The notes beneath the pieces were generated by a model. The model ran no database searches and was not told the DNA's origin. It saw only the letters and a list, made by a program, of their open reading frames with translations. 64,000 nucleotides of DNA from Loktanella sp. 5RATIMAR09 (GTDB lineage Bacteria > Pseudomonadota > Alphaproteobacteria > Rhodobacterales > Rhodobacteraceae), in NCBI RefSeq assembly GCF_001419985.1, contig NZ_LJAL01000011.1, forward strand, positions 1 through 64,000, in the 5' to 3' direction. Position numbers and translations under genes: made by a program. This document shows positions 1 to 7,747 of the stretch, in pieces. The first letter of the stretch is position 1; every line of letters starts with the position of its first letter.

Positions 1-131
1 CCCCCTGCCGAGAGCGGATAAGCGCCCTCGGCAGCGCTCCACCAATAGGCACCGCGCTTGAAGGTGATGATCTTGCGGCGGCCGTCTTCGAAGCAGGCCA
101 CCCGCAGCGTCTTGGATTCCTTGCGTGACAT
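1..131 (-). CDS. Partial small conserved hypothetical protein, cut by window edge
   Basis: An open frame starts at an ATG at 131 and runs off the left edge, giving 43 residues beginning MSRKESKTLRV and containing FEDGRRKIITFKRGAYWW. No stop codon is inside the window, so the length is unknown. It lies just downstream of the ArdC-like gene on the same strand with a 23-bp gap, so the two are probably co-transcribed. I recognise no domain. Short basic and aromatic proteins like this are common beside antirestriction genes on rhodobacterial plasmids, but no function can be assigned. Confidence 0.5.
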   Translation of the reverse strand, partial: MSRKESKTLRVACFEDGRRKIITFKRGAYWWSAAEGAYPLSAG

Positions 132-154
132 GCGAGTCTCCGTTCTCCGTGTGG

Positions 155-1096
155 TCAGGCGGCCTCGGCACTGCGCCCTGCCCTGCCCGTCTCCGATCTG
201 GCGATCAGGTAGTCGCAGGCACGTTGCGCATCCGCGGCGTGCCGGAAGATCGCGCCCTTATCCGACCGAAGAACGCGCAACCAGTTGTGGAGGTAGGCGG
301 CATTCATCTCGAGCGTATGCGCCGTGAAGCCGAGCGTCTGACCCAGGAACACCGAGGTCAATTCCGCGACGATCTCCTCGCGCGCATAGGACGTGTTGCC
401 AAACTTCGAGAACCCGAAATCACGGTTCAGTCGATGGGGGGCTTTCGTGGCATGGGCCAGCTCATGGGCCCAGACCCCGTAGAAATTGCGCGGGTCCTGG
501 AACCGCGTGATGGATGGCATGTAAACCTTGTCCACGGGGGGCAAATAGTACGCCTCCGTGCCCGTGAAGACGGTTGTGATGTCGATGGCATCGAAAAACG
601 CCTGCATGTGCGGGATGGGCTCGGACGGCGGATGCTCGGGCGCTGGCTCCGGGTCGGGGAAGAAGCTGTCGGGCAAGCCCTCGATCTGGCAGGCATTGAA
701 CACGCGGTAGGATTTCTGGAAGCGGAAGATACGGGCTCCCTCGGAGTGATCATCCGCGTCGCTGCGGTCATGCTCATCGCCGCCCGCGTCTTTCCGGCTT
801 TGACCGTAATAAACGACGACAGAGGACTTTTCGCCCTTGCGGACCTTTGCGTCCAACGCATTGGCTTGCGGCAGCGTCATCCAGAAAGGTGAGCTGTGGC
901 CCGCCATCACGGTCCGCATCGTCAGCAGGAAGTTGTTCACTCCCTGGTAGGGTTCCCCGCCCACGCGCAGGGGGCGAGAGCTGCCGCCTGCGGTCCAGGG
1001 CTTTCGCCACGGCAACACGCCGCGCTCGATGATGCGGATGATTTCGTTTGTGATGACCTCGGAGGCATCGAATTTGGTCGTGCGGGATCGGGCCAT
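155..1096 (-). CDS. ArdC-like antirestriction protein with zincin metallopeptidase domain
   Basis: This 313-residue protein has two parts. The N-terminal ArdC/DUF1738-type region (about residues 8-130, with VLPWRKPW and PYQGVNNFLL) belongs to a single-stranded-DNA-binding family. The C-terminal region carries HELAHATK near residue 213, an HExxH zinc motif, followed by an AREEIVAEL segment supplying a likely third ligand. ArdC proteins protect incoming plasmid DNA from host restriction during conjugation, which fits the neighbouring replication genes. The ATG is preceded by a strong AAGGAGG six bases upstream, so the start is secure. Length is normal and I see no damage. The antirestriction role comes from family knowledge and is not proven for this copy. 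Confidence 0.85.
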   Translation of the reverse strand: MARSRTTKFDASEVITNEIIRIIERGVLPWRKPWTAGGSSRPLRVGGEPYQGVNNFLLTMRTVMAGHSSPFWMTLPQANALDAKVRKGEKSSVVVYYGQSRKDAGGDEHDRSDADDHSEGARIFRFQKSYRVFNACQIEGLPDSFFPDPEPAPEHPPSEPIPHMQAFFDAIDITTVFTGTEAYYLPPVDKVYMPSITRFQDPRNFYGVWAHELAHATKAPHRLNRDFGFSKFGNTSYAREEIVAELTSVFLGQTLGFTAHTLEMNAAYLHNWLRVLRSDKGAIFRHAADAQRACDYLIARSETGRAGRSAEAA

Positions 1097-1136
1097 GGCT
1101 GGCCTCCTTTCGAGTTTTGGTAAGAGGAAATGGTGA

Positions 1137-1607
1137 TCAGATTGACTGACGGGGCCGCGGATCGTTGATGATCCTCGCGCCGAGCCCTTCGACCGTGTCG
1201 ATGTAGGTGGTCAGCGAGACGGACCTGCCAGGGCTCCAGGGTTCAGGGTCGACTGATCCGTCCCGCGCCACCCGCGGCAAGTTCGCGAAGGCGATGACAT
1301 CGGTGACGGACCGGATATCGATGAACGGGGTCCCACCTGCGACCGCAAGAGTGGCCAAGGGAAAGCGCTCGATCGGTGCGAAACTCGACACGGTGGTCCA
1401 ACCGAGATGGAGGAAGGTCCCGCCCTCTCCGCAGATCACATGCGCGTTCGACAATGACGCCGCCTGCTTCAGATACCCAAGATCACGCAGGACAGTCTCG
1501 CGCTCGCGCCGCTGTGCCTGCCCCGTCCGGCCGGATCGGCGTAGTTCCTTGTGTCGCCACCACGAGGCAGCGGTCGTGCGCAACACGCGCAAGACACCTG
1601 TTTGCAT
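1137..1607 (-). CDS. Uncharacterised protein upstream of the ArdC-like gene
   Basis: The frame is open from an ATG at 1622, but a second ATG at 1607 has AAGGG seven bases upstream and is the better start (156 residues). The N-terminal third is strongly basic (RHKELRRSGRTGQAQRRER); the rest is mixed, with an ICGEGGTFLHLGW segment and a hydrophobic core. No signal peptide, membrane segment or catalytic motif is visible, and I do not recognise the family. It sits about 40 bp upstream of the ArdC-like gene on the same strand, consistent with an accessory plasmid operon. Long frames also exist on the opposite strand here, so coding status is probable but not certain. Confidence 0.5.
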   Translation of the reverse strand: MQTGVLRVLRTTAASWWRHKELRRSGRTGQAQRRERETVLRDLGYLKQAASLSNAHVICGEGGTFLHLGWTTVSSFAPIERFPLATLAVAGGTPFIDIRSVTDVIAFANLPRVARDGSVDPEPWSPGRSVSLTTYIDTVEGLGARIINDPRPRQSI

Positions 1608-1899
1608 CGGAATGCCCTTCATCAGGAAAGACAGACCGGAACCCGGCCCGGACCCATCTGAGGGACCCCAAAGGCCCTCATCCGTCAGTCACAAAACCCG
1701 AAGAACACTTTCTCTTTTTCCGGCCCCTTTGGGCACACAACAAAACAGAAAAGCCCGGCCCTTCTGCCGAAGCCATTGATTTCATGCAGCAATTCCAGAT
1801 CGGCAGGCAAGATCGGCAACGCATATCGGCAAAACCTTGCTTGAAAGTACGAAATGTGTTTATTTTTCAATTACTTTGCAAACATGGAAGATCGGCAAA

Positions 1900-3102
1900 A
1901 TGCTGGAAACACCCGCCAGGATCGAACCCTGCTTCTTCGAGGAGCATATTCCTACAGAACTGGCAGATCTTTCGGTCGACATCCAGAGGGAAGCCACCGG
2001 GCTGGGACAAGGGCTGCATCCTGACAGCGCAGCCGAGCTTGCCGATCTCGTCCGCGTGATGAACTGCTACTACTCCAACCTGATCGAAGGACACAACACG
2101 CGCCCCCGCGACATCGAAAGGGCGCTGGCTGGTGCCGAGCTTGAGGAAGAAACCCGTCCCCTCGCCCTTGAGGCCCGGGCGCACGTCATCGTTCAACGGG
2201 CCATCGACGAGATGCATCGCAAGGGCACCCTGCCCCGCCCCACATCCGTCGAATTCCTGACTTGGGTCCATAAGAGCTTCTACGACGAGATGCCGGATGA
2301 GTTTCGGGTCATCGAACATCCCGACGGCACACAAGAGCCCATCGTTCCGGGACGCATGCGCCAGGATGATGATCGGGAAGTTGCGGTCGGGCGCCACCTA
2401 CCTCCTTCATCGTCGCGCGTCGCGGCATTCATGGACCATTTCGACAAACGATTTCAGATTGCGGCGCGATCTTCGAGCGGACGGATCATCGCGATCGCGT
2501 CTGCACATCACCGGCTGAACTACATCCACCCTTTCCCGGATGGTAACGGCCGTGTCAGCAGACTGATGTCTCATGCCATGGCCCTCACAGCGGGGATTGG
2601 TGGCCAAGGGCTCTGGTCCGTATCACGTGGGCTGGCCCGCGGGCTAACCGATCGGGGCGAGTACAAACGGATGATGGATCTGGCCGACAGTCCACGCCGC
2701 GGAGACCGCGACGGACGGGGGAACCTGTCAGAAGCGGCACTGAAGACGTTTAGTGAATGGTTCCTAAAGGTGACGCTCGACCAGATCACCTTCTCAGCAA
2801 GATTGTTCGATCTCGGCGGACTTGACCAACGGTATCGTCGTCTTGTTGCAGATACCATCGATGACAAGCGAGCGCCGGAACTAATCTCGGCGGTTCTTCG
2901 GCATGGGGCACTGGAACGAGGCGATGCGCCGATTGTGCTCAAGACGTCCGAGCGTACTGCTCGCAACACGCTGAGTAAACTGACCGCTGCCGGATACATG
3001 ACGTCCGCCTCGCCGAAGACGCCGGTTCGGTTGGCGTTTCCGTTGGATTATCGAGAGCGGCTCTTTCCAAACCTCTTTGGAGATGGTGACCTGACTGTGT
3101 AA
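1900..3102 (+). CDS. Fic-domain protein, class II (N-terminal inhibitory helix)
   Basis: About 400 residues from the ATG at 1900, chosen because GGAAG lies upstream; an in-frame ATG at 1837 has no such site. The catalytic loop HPFPDGNGRVSR is at residues 210-221 and matches the HxFx(D/E)GNGRxxR AMPylase signature completely. SNLIEG at residues 59-64 fits the (S/T)xxxE(G/N) inhibitory helix, so the enzyme should be autoinhibited in cis. The C-terminal 70 residues look like a winged helix (KTSERTARNTLSKL), common in stand-alone Fic regulators. Fic enzymes transfer AMP from ATP to a target hydroxyl. Beside the replication genes it may act as a stabilisation or toxin-like module, but the target cannot be told. 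Confidence 0.88.
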   Translation: MLETPARIEPCFFEEHIPTELADLSVDIQREATGLGQGLHPDSAAELADLVRVMNCYYSNLIEGHNTRPRDIERALAGAELEEETRPLALEARAHVIVQRAIDEMHRKGTLPRPTSVEFLTWVHKSFYDEMPDEFRVIEHPDGTQEPIVPGRMRQDDDREVAVGRHLPPSSSRVAAFMDHFDKRFQIAARSSSGRIIAIASAHHRLNYIHPFPDGNGRVSRLMSHAMALTAGIGGQGLWSVSRGLARGLTDRGEYKRMMDLADSPRRGDRDGRGNLSEAALKTFSEWFLKVTLDQITFSARLFDLGGLDQRYRRLVADTIDDKRAPELISAVLRHGALERGDAPIVLKTSERTARNTLSKLTAAGYMTSASPKTPVRLAFPLDYRERLFPNLFGDGDLTV

Positions 3103-3173
3103 TTTTCGTTAGTCGGCGCTCTGCGCAGGAAAGCGGGCCCAGGGAGAAAGTGGACGAATCCCCTAAGCAATGA

Positions 3174-3189
3174 GTTCACAGCTGTGAAC
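3174..3189. repeat. parS-like perfect 16-bp palindrome, copy 1
   Basis: GTTCACAGCTGTGAAC reads identically on both strands. An identical copy starts 45 bp further on. Both lie in the 135-bp gap between the Fic gene and the end of repC. Perfect 14-16 bp palindromes next to repABC operons are the centromere-like RepB (ParB) binding sites of rhodobacterial plasmids, so this is the likely partition site. Confidence 0.8.
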
Positions 3190-3218
3190 CTGTCTTCTGC
3201 GCGACGAAACAAGACGCA

Positions 3219-3234
3219 GTTCACAGCTGTGAAC
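3219..3234. repeat. parS-like perfect 16-bp palindrome, copy 2
   Basis: This is the second exact copy of GTTCACAGCTGTGAAC, ending four bases before the repC stop codon. Two sites in tandem would let RepB load and spread. I saw no third copy elsewhere in the window. Confidence 0.8.
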
Positions 3235-3237
3235 TTT

Positions 3238-4458
3238 TCATGCAGCGTCCTTTCTCATAAGGGCCATGATCATGGGACCACAGGAGAATTCACCGAGCGC
3301 AGCCTTTGCAGACAGCGACCGCAAATACCCACCAGGTGACCGGATGTCGCCGAAGCGTTCCAACATTGCCAAAATGACCACCGATGCCTCTTCCGGGCCC
3401 ATGTACTTTTTGGCCTCATCCCACGCTGAAGGAGAGACGCCCATCATAGGTCTTATTACATCGGCAACCGTTACTAGATCATGCCAGTGGCGCACAGGTC
3501 GTTCAGCATAAGTTCGGTATTCAGAGCAAGCGGCCAAAACGAGACCGAGGGGTATTCTAGGTAGATTGTTGTCGACCGAGACAGGCTCATCAATACTACC
3601 CTCTGCAACCAGTGCTGTCGCCGGATCGGAGGCGCTGCCCTCGCCCTGCGCTTTTTCTAAGCGTGGTTCAAAATCATAAGAGTCTTTATTTGAATTCTGA
3701 TAGTGCTGCTCATTTGTGACTTCATTGGTGCTCATATTTTGTGATTGCACTGGCTCCAACAGGTCCCTAATTGCGTTGAGGGCTTCGGACAACGCAGATT
3801 CCATCTGCTGCAACTCTGCAAAGTCGAGCTTGCGGCGAAGATCACGCGCCGTCAGGACGCAGAGGTCGAGCGCCTGGTCCCAGATGGCGCGGTCAGGGCG
3901 CAGAGAGCGGCCGTAGTCGACTAGACCCGCTAGATCACGGCGCATGAGGCTCACAGTGGTTCTAAGCCGCTTGTAGCGCTCCTCCGCAGCACGGACAGCC
4001 TCCGCGGCTTCGCACACCTCGACGAAGCGTTGGGCGAGGGGGGCCAGATCGAAGCCAAAAGCGATCTTTTCGTCGCCATATCGGCGCGCGTAACGCTTGC
4101 CATTGGGACTGTCGCGACGCACGACGAAACCGGTTTGCACCAGGTTCGCCAGATGCCGCCGCATGGTCGAGCAGGGCATGCCGTTCAGGCGCTCGCAAAT
4201 AGCCTTGTTAGACGGATGCACGACAGTTTCACTATGGTTCCCGCCAACGATCGTGGCCTGATGGAAACTGACCAATGCCTGAAGCACGCTCAAATCACGG
4301 TCGGACAAGCCGAAGGCGATACGGGCAGCGGCGAGTTCGCGAAGTGCTTCCCATTTGTTGACGCCGGAAGGCGGGAGGTCCTGTTGCGCCGCTGCCTGAT
4401 AGTGCAGTATGGCAGCATTTATGGGTCGCCTGAAAGGCGTTACGGGGGTGTAGTCCAT
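3238..4458 (-). CDS. repC: RepC replication initiator of a repABC replicon
   Basis: 406 residues with the standard RepC layout. The N-terminal region (VTPFRRPINAAIL, then a winged-helix section around ICERLNGMPCSTMRRHLANLVQTG) binds the origin. The C-terminal domain (ACSEYRTYAERPVRHWHDLVTVADVIRPMMGVSPSAWDEA and on to GGYLRSLS) is typical of the family. In repABC systems the replication origin lies inside repC itself. It is the last gene of the operon after repA and repB, separated from repB by 177 bp that hold the countertranscribed RNA. The ribosome-binding site is weak, as expected for a gene whose translation is limited by an antisense RNA. Confidence 0.92.
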   Translation of the reverse strand: MDYTPVTPFRRPINAAILHYQAAAQQDLPPSGVNKWEALRELAAARIAFGLSDRDLSVLQALVSFHQATIVGGNHSETVVHPSNKAICERLNGMPCSTMRRHLANLVQTGFVVRRDSPNGKRYARRYGDEKIAFGFDLAPLAQRFVEVCEAAEAVRAAEERYKRLRTTVSLMRRDLAGLVDYGRSLRPDRAIWDQALDLCVLTARDLRRKLDFAELQQMESALSEALNAIRDLLEPVQSQNMSTNEVTNEQHYQNSNKDSYDFEPRLEKAQGEGSASDPATALVAEGSIDEPVSVDNNLPRIPLGLVLAACSEYRTYAERPVRHWHDLVTVADVIRPMMGVSPSAWDEAKKYMGPEEASVVILAMLERFGDIRSPGGYLRSLSAKAALGEFSCGPMIMALMRKDAA

Positions 4459-4507
4459 TTTACATTCACGAAGACAAAGAAATCACGGCCCGCGAATCAC
4501 TTAAGAC

Positions 4508-4536
4508 TTGCGAAAAACGGCGTCTGAGACTAACTT
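4508..4536 (+). promoter_or_regulatory. Promoter for the countertranscribed RNA
   Basis: On the plus strand, TTGCGA (4508-4513) and TAACTT (4531-4536) are separated by exactly 17 bp, a good sigma-70 arrangement. Transcription would start near 4543 and run antisense to the repB-repC leader. Confidence 0.55.
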
Positions 4537-4542
4537 GAGAGT

Positions 4543-4596
4543 GCTAAGAACAAGTCAGGGTCTCGTGGGGCGGTCGCTTTGCGGGACCTTTTCTTT
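4543..4596 (+). ncRNA. Countertranscribed incompatibility RNA candidate (ctRNA/RepE type)
   Basis: The repB-repC gap of repABC plasmids normally encodes a small antisense RNA on the strand opposite the operon that limits repC expression. Here a promoter at 4508-4536 would give a transcript of about 54 nt ending in a stem (GTCTCGT at 4560-4566 pairing with GCGGGAC at 4581-4587, with G-U pairs) followed by CTTTTCTTT. Position, strand, size and ending all fit. The exact 5' end is inferred from promoter spacing only. Confidence 0.55.
4560..4595 (+). terminator. Rho-independent terminator of the ctRNA
   Basis: A seven-pair stem (two G-U pairs) with a 14-nt loop is followed by a T-rich run, CTTTTCTTT. 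It faces away from repC on the plus strand, as needed to end the antisense RNA. Confidence 0.5.
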
Positions 4597-4635
4597 GGCT
4601 TTTTCGTGCCTCCTGTTTTTGGTTTCTGCTCTTCT

Positions 4636-5664
4636 TCAGTCTTCTGAACGCTGCTTCCAGCGTTCGTGAAGTTCTTCAATCAAATCATCGGCTTCAGACT
4701 CTACCCAGTCGGCAAACTTACTATTCTGCAACTCGATCGAGATCCCTTTGGCGGTGCGTTTGAGCGTGCCTCCACGTTTGCCCCCAATCCTGAGCGGCTG
4801 ACTGGATGCAGCAGAAGGGGAGGGGGCCTTGGCCGGTTTGACTAGCCTTGTGACAACCTTCGACACGGCCTCGAACGCCTGCACAGAGGGGTCGTCGGTC
4901 GCAGGTGCGGCATCAATCACCATGGCCACATCGGCCTTGCCATGGGTTTCCTCAGCAAGGCGGATCAGGCTGCCCCGATCCAGGTCGTTGTCCGCGATGG
5001 CACGGCCCATGGCCTCCCACCGGGGTCGGCCGATGCCATGTGCAGCACCGATGGCGCGGATGAGGTCTGTACCGACCATGTTGGCGATGGCGATAGCCAT
5101 GGACACCGAAGATTTGGTCACGGTCAGAATTTCTGCAACCTGTGATTGATTTCCAAAGCCCGACGATACGAGTTCTTGCGCAAATATCGCCTTTTCAATG
5201 AAGGACAAATCGCGGCGCGCCATGTTTTCGGAAATCTGCGCACGCAGGGCACTGTCATCATCCAGATTGGCGACCAGTGCGCGCACCTTGGCGACCTTAT
5301 CGGACTGGCGGATCGCCTCGAGCCGACGGCGACCATAGACGAGCAGATAGCGGTCCGTCTCTGACGGGTGCCGGCGCACAAGAATTGGTACGGTCTGACC
5401 ATTCGCCTCGATTGCGGCGCGCAGATCATGCACATCCGCCGGATCAAGCCTGTCGGCCATTCTGTCGTCGACGATACTGGCCGGGTCGAGTTCCCAGACA
5501 TGATGTGAATCGACCGCGTCACGGGCCGAACGCAGGGCGCGGTTGGACGTCATCATAGGGGTTACGGCGCCAGCCTGAGGGGCAGGGGCCGGGCCACCGG
5601 CTGCCGCGAGATTGTCGAGCATCGACATCCGTTTTTTCTTGCCACTCGTCATGCCCGCCCCCAC
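4636..5664 (-). CDS. repB: RepB, ParB-type partition protein
   Basis: 342 residues. The ParB/Spo0J nuclease-like domain is at about residues 55-150, including the arginine-rich VYGRRRLEA and the SENMARRDLSFIEKA motif used for CTP-dependent parS loading. A helix-turn-helix follows (SQVAEILTVTKSSVSMAIAIANM). The C-terminal part would dimerise. The start overlaps the end of repA by 16 bp, indicating translational coupling. Its expected targets are the two GTTCACAGCTGTGAAC palindromes beside repC. Confidence 0.92.
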   Translation of the reverse strand: MGAGMTSGKKKRMSMLDNLAAAGGPAPAPQAGAVTPMMTSNRALRSARDAVDSHHVWELDPASIVDDRMADRLDPADVHDLRAAIEANGQTVPILVRRHPSETDRYLLVYGRRRLEAIRQSDKVAKVRALVANLDDDSALRAQISENMARRDLSFIEKAIFAQELVSSGFGNQSQVAEILTVTKSSVSMAIAIANMVGTDLIRAIGAAHGIGRPRWEAMGRAIADNDLDRGSLIRLAEETHGKADVAMVIDAAPATDDPSVQAFEAVSKVVTRLVKPAKAPSPSAASSQPLRIGGKRGGTLKRTAKGISIELQNSKFADWVESEADDLIEELHERWKQRSED

Positions 5665-6836
5665 GTTTTCTGAATAAGATCAGCGACTTCGTCGTTCAGC
5701 GCGTTCAGGCTTTCAAGGGCGCGATCGTAGGTCGTGCGGGTAAAGGCGCTGCGCTCGACTTCGTATAGGGTTTGCTTTGTCAAACCTGCATCGGAGATCG
5801 CCGTGGATTTGAGCATTGGCGAGTTGAGCACCGCATCGCCATACATGGTGCGCAGAAAGGCGACGATCCGGTTTTGTGGTGCATCCTGAGGTTCATAGCG
5901 TGTCAGCGCATAGCGCATCCAGTCGTGGGACATGTCCGCACCGCTTTCGGCGATCACGTCCATTAGATCAGCCGTCATGCGCAGAAATTGCGACATCGAC
6001 ATCACGTCGAGCATTTCCGGATGAATTGTTACCAGCACGCCGGTCGCGGCCGAAAGTGCGGACATGGTGAGAAAGCCCAGTTGCGGCGGGCAGTCGATGA
6101 CCACAACGTCGTAATCGCCGTCAACCTGCGCCAACGCCTCTTTTACGCGGAAAAAGAACAGGCCTGCGTTGCCTTGTGAAAGAGCACGCGGCGTTTCGTG
6201 TTCGAACTCCATCAGTTCCAGATTGCCCGGGATCAGGTCGAGGTTCGGGATATAGGTCTTGCGGATGACGGCGCGGATCGGCTCTGGGTCGTCATAGCGG
6301 ATCGCGTCATAGAGCGTGCCGCCATCTGTCAGATCGAATTCGGGCTGAACGCCATGTAACGCCGTGAATGAGGCCTGCGGATCAAGATCAATGCCCAGGA
6401 CGCGATAACCGCGCAAGGCCAGCCGTTGTGCAAGGTGTGCCGAAGTCGTCGTTTTGCCCGAGCCACCCTTGAAGTTCATCACACCGATGACTTGCAGGTG
6501 ATCCCCGTCACGCCGTCCGGGGATATAGTCACCAGGCTTGCGCGCGGTCTTTTCCAGCAGGACACGCAGGGCCTGAATGTCCTGCGCGGAATACAGGCGA
6601 CGATTGCCGGCCGTCAGTTCAGGCGAAGGGCCCTTGCCATCAAGGTTGATTTTGCGCAGGTATGAGTCGTTCACACCAAGAAGCGCTGCCGCCTCGCCGG
6701 AGGAGAATTTGCGCATTTCCTTTGTGGCGTCTGGGGGAAACAGGCTCTCGCGTTGCGAATGAAGCTGGTTGGCTAGCCACTCGGAATGCTGGCGGATGAC
6801 CGCGTTCAGGTCCTGATGCACGAAAGTCTTGTTCAT
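5649..6836 (-). CDS. repA: RepA, ParA-type partition ATPase
   Basis: 395 residues. An N-terminal helix-turn-helix section (FSSGEAAALLGVNDSYLRKI, about residues 44-63) precedes a deviant Walker A motif, KGGSGKTTT, at about residues 123-131. The Walker B-like VVVIDCPPQLG lies near residue 245. This is the standard ParA/RepA design: an ATPase that moves plasmid copies with RepB and represses its own operon. It is first in the repABC operon. An inverted repeat overlapping the probable promoter upstream is a candidate operator. Confidence 0.93.
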   Translation of the reverse strand: MNKTFVHQDLNAVIRQHSEWLANQLHSQRESLFPPDATKEMRKFSSGEAAALLGVNDSYLRKINLDGKGPSPELTAGNRRLYSAQDIQALRVLLEKTARKPGDYIPGRRDGDHLQVIGVMNFKGGSGKTTTSAHLAQRLALRGYRVLGIDLDPQASFTALHGVQPEFDLTDGGTLYDAIRYDDPEPIRAVIRKTYIPNLDLIPGNLELMEFEHETPRALSQGNAGLFFFRVKEALAQVDGDYDVVVIDCPPQLGFLTMSALSAATGVLVTIHPEMLDVMSMSQFLRMTADLMDVIAESGADMSHDWMRYALTRYEPQDAPQNRIVAFLRTMYGDAVLNSPMLKSTAISDAGLTKQTLYEVERSAFTRTTYDRALESLNALNDEVADLIQKTWGRA

Positions 6837-6874
6837 CTGCCCTCTCGATCCGCGCTACGCATCTTTGGCGTGTT

Positions 6875-6938
6875 CACGGTTATTGACGTTTTTTGCCTCG
6901 TTTCCGTGACTATTGCCGTAAGAGTCGGATTCGCGCAA
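6875..6938 (-). promoter_or_regulatory. repABC promoter with inverted-repeat operator candidate
   Basis: On the minus strand, TTGCGC (6933-6938) and CAATAG (6910-6915) are 17 bp apart. An inverted repeat, TCACGG (6875-6880) and CCGTGA (6904-6909), abuts the downstream edge of the -10. Such placement suits autorepression by RepA, as known for repABC operons. The arms are only six bases, so the operator is tentative. Confidence 0.4.
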
Positions 6939-7029
6939 GTTTTTTCCACATCTTGTGTGAGATCACCGTCGAAACACAAGCCCGTTCGCCGTCGTCGTCG
7001 AATGCTGATCTTGGTAATTGCGCCAGGAT

Positions 7030-7053
7030 GATATACATACAGGCTCGTATATC
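7030..7053 (+). promoter_or_regulatory. Toxin-antitoxin operator palindrome
   Basis: GATATAC (7030-7036) and GTATATC (7047-7053) form a perfect seven-base inverted repeat with a 10-bp spacer, just upstream of the AbrB-type antitoxin gene and its AGGAGGG ribosome-binding site at 7058-7064. AbrB/MazE-like antitoxins typically repress their own operon through such dyads. Confidence 0.6.
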
Positions 7054-7073
7054 CACCAGGAGGGACGACACCG

Positions 7074-7301
7074 ATGCAAGTTGCAAAATGGGGGAATTCG
7101 CTCGCGGTCCGGCTGCCTGCCGATCTTGTGCGCGAACTTGGTCTTAAAGAGGGTGACCAAATCGATCTGATAAAGGACGACGGTACTTTGCTTGTCCAGC
7201 GCCAACCTCGCGCCGATGAAGTCCTGCAAGGGCTAAGGCGGTTTCGCGGAAAGCTATCCAAGGACGCACGCCTGAGCCGCGACGCTACGCATGAGCGCTG
7301 A
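7074..7301 (+). CDS. AbrB/SpoVT-fold antitoxin
   Basis: 75 residues starting MQVAKWGNSLAVRLP, the hallmark swapped-hairpin beta-barrel sequence of AbrB/MazE/VapB antitoxins, followed by LVRELGLKEGDQIDL. The C-terminal tail, rich in arginine, would wrap the partner toxin. The AGGAGGG site nine bases upstream fixes the start. It overlaps the PIN toxin gene by 11 bp, so the two are translated together. It probably keeps the plasmid in the population by post-segregational killing. Confidence 0.88.
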   Translation: MQVAKWGNSLAVRLPADLVRELGLKEGDQIDLIKDDGTLLVQRQPRADEVLQGLRRFRGKLSKDARLSRDATHER

Positions 7302-7686
7302 ATTCGCAGATACAAATGTAGTCCTTTACCTTCTTGACGACGGCCCAAAGGCGGATCGGGCGGAAGACATTCTGGGGCAGGGGCCGCGGATCAGTGTGCA
7401 GGTCCTGAACGAAGCGATGGTCAATTGCCGGAGGAAAGCCGGTCTCAGTTGGGAGGAGACCGGCACTTTTCTCGCAGGGGTCCAATCCTTGTGTCCAGTC
7501 GAGGACCTGTCTGTGCAAACCCATCTTGTGGGCCGAGCTTTGGCAGAAAAATACCAGCTGTCTGTCTATGACGCGATGATTGTGTCGGCCGCTCTTATTG
7601 CTGGATGCACGACTTTGTGGAGCGAAGATATGCACGACGGATTGCTGGTCGAAGATCAGTTACGCGTCATCAATCCATTCAACTGA
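7291..7686 (+). CDS. vapC: PIN-domain ribonuclease toxin (VapC family)
   Basis: 131 residues. Acidic PIN-domain positions are visible: the N-terminal FADTNVVLYLL aspartate, a mid-protein glutamate in LNEAMVN, and the C-terminal YDAMIVSAAL and SEDMHDG aspartates. These coordinate magnesium or manganese in the nuclease centre. VapC-type toxins cleave specific tRNA or rRNA sites, and the preceding AbrB-type antitoxin would block it. The gene overlaps the antitoxin and reads as intact. Confidence 0.88.
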   Translation: MSAEFADTNVVLYLLDDGPKADRAEDILGQGPRISVQVLNEAMVNCRRKAGLSWEETGTFLAGVQSLCPVEDLSVQTHLVGRALAEKYQLSVYDAMIVSAALIAGCTTLWSEDMHDGLLVEDQLRVINPFN

Positions 7687-7747
7687 CCAGAAAATGGGCT
7701 GCAACCTTGCAATTGCTCCATGGGTTGGAAGATTTGCAAGGTTGTGT

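Noticed and set aside
1207..2059. Long plus-strand open frames opposite the hypothetical gene at 1137-1607
   Set aside because: Arginine- and serine-rich translation with no domain or ribosome-binding site; typical of the reverse strand of GC-rich coding sequence.
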